Below are positions 60,652 to 64,000 of a stretch of 64,000 nt of DNA, piece by piece. The notes beneath the pieces are model-generated. The model had not been told where the DNA came from and ran no database searches. It worked only from the letters and a program-made list of their open reading frames with translations. Position numbers and translations under genes: made by a program. The stretch is from Streptomyces canus (GTDB lineage: Bacteria; Actinomycetota; Actinomycetes; Streptomycetales; Streptomycetaceae): the NCBI RefSeq assembly GCF_030815415.1, contig NZ_JAUSWW010000001.1, positions 6,262,001-6,326,000 on the forward strand, given 5' to 3'. The first letter of the stretch is position 1. Each line of letters starts with the position of its first letter.

Positions 60652-60925
60652 GGCCGGGTCCTCTCGTGCGAACCGTCGAACCATGCCGGATTCGGGGTGA
60701 GTTATGCGTGTGACACCCTGTTTCCAGCGGGCATGAAGGTACCCGCTGTGCCGGACCCGCCACGCAGGGTTTGGCTACAAACCGGATATCTCATCCGGGA
60801 TCTGCCATGAACTGCCATCCTTTGCGGCTGACTTGCGCCGTAGCCGTTGACGCCGCCGGGCGTTGAACTCCACAGGACCGGGAGCCGCCCGACTCCCGCA
60901 CTCGCTCGTTACGAGGAGGGGTTCC

Positions 60926-61354
60926 GTGGTGGAGGCCGGGATGGAGACCAGGCAGAGCATCGACGTGTGTGCGCCGCTGACGCGGGGTGGCGAGCCACCG
61001 GTCCCGGAGGCCGGGTGCGACCTCGTCACGGTGCCGACCCGGCAGGGCCTGGAGGCGGTCGACATCCTGCGGCGCGGGGCGGGGGACGCGGTGGGGCCGG
61101 TCCTCCACGACGACGGCGGCGACACCCTCGGCTTCGTGGTCCCGCCGGGCACGGCCGCCGCGTGGGACGTACCGGGCAGCACCTGTACGGAGACCGACGG
61201 GCGGGGGCTGCAGCTGAACCCCGAGCCTCCGGTGGAGGGCTCGGACTGGCTGCTGCCACCGGGCGAGGCCGACCTGGCGACGGACCCGACGGTGCTGCGG
61301 GCGGCGCTGGGGGAGGCGGCGCGGTTGATCGAGGCGGCGGACAACTGCCGCTGA
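60926..61354 (+). CDS. small conserved protein, Prim-Pol-like C-terminal fragment family
   Basis: A 142-residue soluble protein with CDLVTVPTRQGLEAVDILRR, GDTLGFVVPPGTAAAWDVPGS and GRGLQLNPEPPVEGSDWLLPP. This resembles small Streptomyces proteins encoded near primase/polymerase-like genes. No catalytic residues seen. GTG 60926 is chosen for the AGGAGG site upstream; the gap 60652-60925 holds the regulator's promoter and no gene. Confidence 0.65.
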   Translation: MVEAGMETRQSIDVCAPLTRGGEPPVPEAGCDLVTVPTRQGLEAVDILRRGAGDAVGPVLHDDGGDTLGFVVPPGTAAAWDVPGSTCTETDGRGLQLNPEPPVEGSDWLLPPGEADLATDPTVLRAALGEAARLIEAADNCR

Positions 61355-61390
61355 GCGGCACGACCGCCCACCGCTTGCGACAATGCCCCC

Positions 61391-62260
61391 ATGGGAAAGT
61401 CCAGGAGCGGCCGGCGCGGCCAAGCGGTCGCCGAAGCCGTCGTAGAAGCCGTCGACGGCGGCCTCGCCGAGCTCATACCCGACCGGGAGCGCGCGCGTGC
61501 CTGGACGCTGCTGATCGACGGGGCGCCGCAGTCCCACCTCGACCTGGACGACCCGGCGTACCTCTCCTTCGAGTACCAGCGCCGCCTCGGGCATGTCATC
61601 GACCTGGTCGCACCGCCCGGTAAGCCCGTCCACGCCGTGCACCTCGGCGGAGGGGCGTTCACCCTCGCCCGGTACGTCGCCGCCACCCGCCCCCGCTCCA
61701 CCCAGCAGGTCGTGGAGCGCGACGCGGCCCTCGTCCAACTGGTCCGCCGCGAGCTGCCGTTGGATCCGAACGCCCGGATCAGGGTGCGCTCGACGGACGC
61801 CCGCGAAGGGCTCGCCAAGGTGCCCGACGGCTGGGCCGATCTCGTCATCGCGGATGTGTTCAGCGGAGCCCGCACACCGGCCCACCTGACCTCGACGGAG
61901 TTCCTCGACGAGGTCCGCAGGGCCCTCAAGCCCTCCGCCGTGTACGCCGCCAACCTCGCCGACGGCCCCCCGCTCGCCCATCTGCGCGGCCAGATCGCCA
62001 CGGCCGCCGCCCGCTTCGAGCACCTCGCGCTGATCGCCGACCCGACGGTCCTGCGCGGCAAACGCTTCGGCAACGCGGTCCTGGTCGCCTCCGACGCCCC
62101 GCTCCCCGTGCCCGAACTCACCCGCCGGGCCGCCTCCGACCCCCACCCCGGCCGCCTCGAACACGGCAAGCCCCTCACCGACTTCACGGGAGGGGCCGCA
62201 CCGGTGACGGACGCGGCGGCGGTCGCGTCACCCGCGCCGCCGCCGTCGGTCTTCCGCTAG
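61391..62260 (+). CDS. spermidine-synthase-fold protein
   Basis: A 289-residue Rossmann methyltransferase-fold protein. VHAVHLGGGAFTLARYVAATRP (motif I), QQVVERDAALVQLVRRELPL, RVRSTDAREGLAKVPDGWADLVIADVF (motif II/DVF) and TSTEFLDEVRRALKPS match the spermidine synthase family. Residues for putrescine binding cannot be confirmed, and many actinobacterial members have unknown substrates. ATG 61391. Confidence 0.87.
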   Translation: MGKSRSGRRGQAVAEAVVEAVDGGLAELIPDRERARAWTLLIDGAPQSHLDLDDPAYLSFEYQRRLGHVIDLVAPPGKPVHAVHLGGGAFTLARYVAATRPRSTQQVVERDAALVQLVRRELPLDPNARIRVRSTDAREGLAKVPDGWADLVIADVFSGARTPAHLTSTEFLDEVRRALKPSAVYAANLADGPPLAHLRGQIATAAARFEHLALIADPTVLRGKRFGNAVLVASDAPLPVPELTRRAASDPHPGRLEHGKPLTDFTGGAAPVTDAAAVASPAPPPSVFR

Positions 62261-62282
62261 CGGGCCCTGCGACAGGTCCCCG

Positions 62283-62801
62283 CTAGTACGTCCCCACCTC
62301 GACCCGGGGCGCGCTGTCGTGCCAGGTGCAGAACACCGACACCCGGTCCGCTCCCGAGGCGAACTCCACCCGGATCCACGTCTCCGTCTTCCACACCTGC
62401 ATCGACCAGCCCGCGCCCGGTGTCGCCGACACGAGGGTCGCGGAGGTCCTGCCGAGGTCGAAGACCGCGCGGCCGCCCTCGGTGTCGTAGCTCTTGACCT
62501 GGCCCGATGCGGAGGGGGAGGGGCTGGGGGTCGTCGTCGGTGTCTTCGAGGGGGACGGCGCCGGGGCGCGGGACGGTGTGCGCGACGGGCTCGCCGGCGG
62601 TGTCGACCGCGCCGTCGACGACGCCAGCGGCCTGGACTCCTGGGTCGTCGCGTCGGCGGCCGTGATCGGCAGGGCGCGCGGCGGGTCGTAGGCCGTGCCC
62701 GCCATCACCGTGTGGACGCCCCACCACGACAGCGTGACCGCCGCGCCCGTGGCGAGCGACCACGCCAGTACGTGTATGAGTCCTCTGCGCATCGCGGCCA
62801 T
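62283..62801 (-). CDS. membrane-anchored hypothetical protein
   Basis: A 172-residue protein with an N-terminal helix (8-33), a Pro/Ser/Thr-rich linker (40-95) and a small beta domain (98-172; FDLGRTSATLVSATPGAGWSMQVWKTETWIRVEF). One Cys. Probably faces the wall. No family recognised. Divergent from a two-component pair, which may reflect shared control. Confidence 0.7.
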   Translation of the reverse strand: MAAMRRGLIHVLAWSLATGAAVTLSWWGVHTVMAGTAYDPPRALPITAADATTQESRPLASSTARSTPPASPSRTPSRAPAPSPSKTPTTTPSPSPSASGQVKSYDTEGGRAVFDLGRTSATLVSATPGAGWSMQVWKTETWIRVEFASGADRVSVFCTWHDSAPRVEVGTY

Positions 62802-62891
62802 ACTGCCTCACCCGTCCCCTGCGTTGTCCACAGGTGTGAGTTGTCCACAGGCGCCGGATGGGGCTCCCCCGCATGGCGTACGGTGCGGCGC

Positions 62892-63581
62892 ATGGCAAGT
62901 GTGCTCGTGGTCGAGGACGACCAGTTCGTACGCTCGGCGCTGATCCGCCATCTCACCGACGCCGCACACACGGTGCGCAGTGTCGGTACGGCGCTGGAGG
63001 CGCTGCGCGAGGTCGCCCATATCCGTTTCGACGTGGTCATCCTCGACCTCGGTCTGCCGGACCTGGACGGATCCGAGGCGCTGAAGATGCTGCGCGGCGT
63101 CACCGACGTCCCTGTGATCATCGCCACCGCCAGGGACGACGAGGCGGAGATCGTCCGGCTGCTGAACGCGGGCGCGGACGACTACCTGACCAAGCCGTTC
63201 TCCGTCGAGCACCTGTCCGCGCGGATGGCCGCCGTCCTACGACGCTCCCGGGCCGTCGTCGGGGAGGCGCAGCCGGAGTCCGTGCTCCGGGTCGGCGGTC
63301 TCGTCGTCGACCCGCTGCGCCGCCAGGCCGAACTGGACGGTGACCGCCTCGACCTCACCCGCCGTGAGTTCGACCTGCTCGCCTTCCTCGCCGGCCGCCC
63401 CGGCGTCGTCGTCCCCCGCAAGGAACTCCTCGCCGAGGTGTGGCAGCAGTCCTACGGCGACGACCAGACCATCGACGTCCATCTGTCCTGGCTGCGCCGC
63501 AAGCTGGGCGAGACCGCCGCGCGACCGCGGTATCTGCACACCCTGCGGGGCGTCGGCGTGAAGCTGGAGCCGCCGCTGTGA
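62892..63581 (+). CDS. OmpR-family response regulator
   Basis: A 229-residue regulator. Receiver domain 1-120 with acid pocket EDD (8-10), phospho-acceptor Asp in VILDLGLPDL (near 54), Thr in IATARD and Lys in LTKPFS; a winged-helix OmpR domain follows (130-227). ATG 62892. Overlaps the sensor-kinase start by four bases (GTGA). Confidence 0.93.
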   Translation: MASVLVVEDDQFVRSALIRHLTDAAHTVRSVGTALEALREVAHIRFDVVILDLGLPDLDGSEALKMLRGVTDVPVIIATARDDEAEIVRLLNAGADDYLTKPFSVEHLSARMAAVLRRSRAVVGEAQPESVLRVGGLVVDPLRRQAELDGDRLDLTRREFDLLAFLAGRPGVVVPRKELLAEVWQQSYGDDQTIDVHLSWLRRKLGETAARPRYLHTLRGVGVKLEPPL

Positions 63582-64000
63582 GATGGGCACTCGTCAAGGT
63601 CTGCCTCGCCGTCACCACCATGGTCGTGGTCGCCTTCGCCGTCCCCCTCGGCCTGGTCATCAAGGAGATGGCCCGGGACCGCGCCTTCTCCAACGCCGAG
63701 CGCGAGGCCGCGGCCGTCGCGCCCGCCCTGTCCATCACCACCGACCGGGACCAGCTGGAGCGGGTCGTCGCCTCCGCCGGCTCGGAGGCCGAGATGGCCG
63801 TGCACATACCGGCGGCCGCCGGCGCCCAGGCCGTCGACATCGGACGGCAGCGCGCCGCCGACGGGGACATCGCGACCGTACGGAAGCTGGGCCGCGCCTC
63901 CACCAGCGAGGTGGACGGCGGCTCCACGCTGCTCCAGCCGGTCGCGCTCAGCTCCGGTGAGATCGCGGTCGTCGAGGTCTACGTCCCGGAGTCCGAGGTC
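63578..64000 (+). CDS. sensor histidine kinase (3' end outside window)
   Basis: The first 141 residues are visible: a short N-terminus, a membrane helix (about 5-28) and an extracytoplasmic sensor part (EREAAAVAPALSITTDRDQLERVV and onward). GTG 63578 overlaps the stop of the response-regulator gene. The kinase domains lie beyond the window. Partner of the OmpR-type regulator. Confidence 0.88.
   Translation, partial: MRWALVKVCLAVTTMVVVAFAVPLGLVIKEMARDRAFSNAEREAAAVAPALSITTDRDQLERVVASAGSEAEMAVHIPAAAGAQAVDIGRQRAADGDIATVRKLGRASTSEVDGGSTLLQPVALSSGEIAVVEVYVPESEV

Overview
The window is high-GC actinobacterial chromosome, almost certainly Streptomyces. The signs are dense GTG and ATG starts with stop/start overlaps, a SARP regulator, class E and class F sortases, Streptomyces-only small families, and a cslA-glxA-cslZ locus matching the order of Streptomyces coelicolor SCO2836-2838. 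A PAS-GGDEF-EAL protein looks like CdgA (SCO2817). SCO numbers are from memory. Most of the window is therefore syntenic chromosome core, with small accessory patches at the left edge, around the three tRNA-Lys genes and at one TnpB element.

Layout. 1-1.7 kb: a partial PLD-nuclease/DEAD helicase of lower GC than its neighbours. 1.7-14.5 kb: SEC-C protein, GH30 glycosidase, class E sortase, MFS pump with divergent HxlR regulator, DUF6412-YidC pair, FAH-family hydrolase, and a Gfo/Idh/MocA plus haem-degrading-domain operon divergent from a ROK regulator across a 27-bp palindrome. 14.5-18.8 kb: a 34-bp tandem-repeat field, an LAHTG surface protein, a HAD phosphatase, a secreted protein with its class F sortase, and a frameshifted GAF pseudogene. 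18.9-24.8 kb: cslZ, glxA and cslA, which make and process a tip-associated glycan, then a GntR remnant. 24.8-29.9 kb: a DrrAB-type exporter convergent with an AfsR/SARP regulator. 30-37 kb: two tRNA-Lys(CUU) genes, each preceded by two tandem copies of a chimeric half-tRNA repeat. Between them lie an NlpC/P60-like wall hydrolase, an SPFH protein, the LPMO LpmP with a DasR-like site, two DUF3592 proteins and an acyl-CoA synthetase.

37-47.2 kb: an IclR regulator, a TnpB element broken by one inserted base, and a catabolic island. The island holds an Ehu-type amino-acid/ectoine ABC transporter, DUF3830, an amidase, a D-2-hydroxyacid dehydrogenase and two maleate-isomerase-family proteins; its substrate is not known to me. 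47.4-52.7 kb: LLM oxidoreductase, CdgA with an upstream BldD-like site, an M6-type metalloprotease, a third identical tRNA-Lys and a Prim-Pol-like protein. 52.8-57.5 kb: an overlapping three-gene operon encoding a RecB-family nuclease with Cas4/AddB-type cysteines, a protein of unknown fold and a Upf1/Dna2-type SF1 helicase. Together they look like a Dna2 split over separate genes, and this is my best candidate for an undescribed system. 57.4-64 kb: PAP2 phosphatase, histidine phosphatase, an NsdA-like TPR regulator, small conserved proteins, a spermidine-synthase-fold protein and a two-component pair whose kinase runs off the window.

Much of the intergenic DNA carries hairpins and palindromic operators, and each is listed separately. 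All functional calls come from reading motifs and from family memory; no database search was run.
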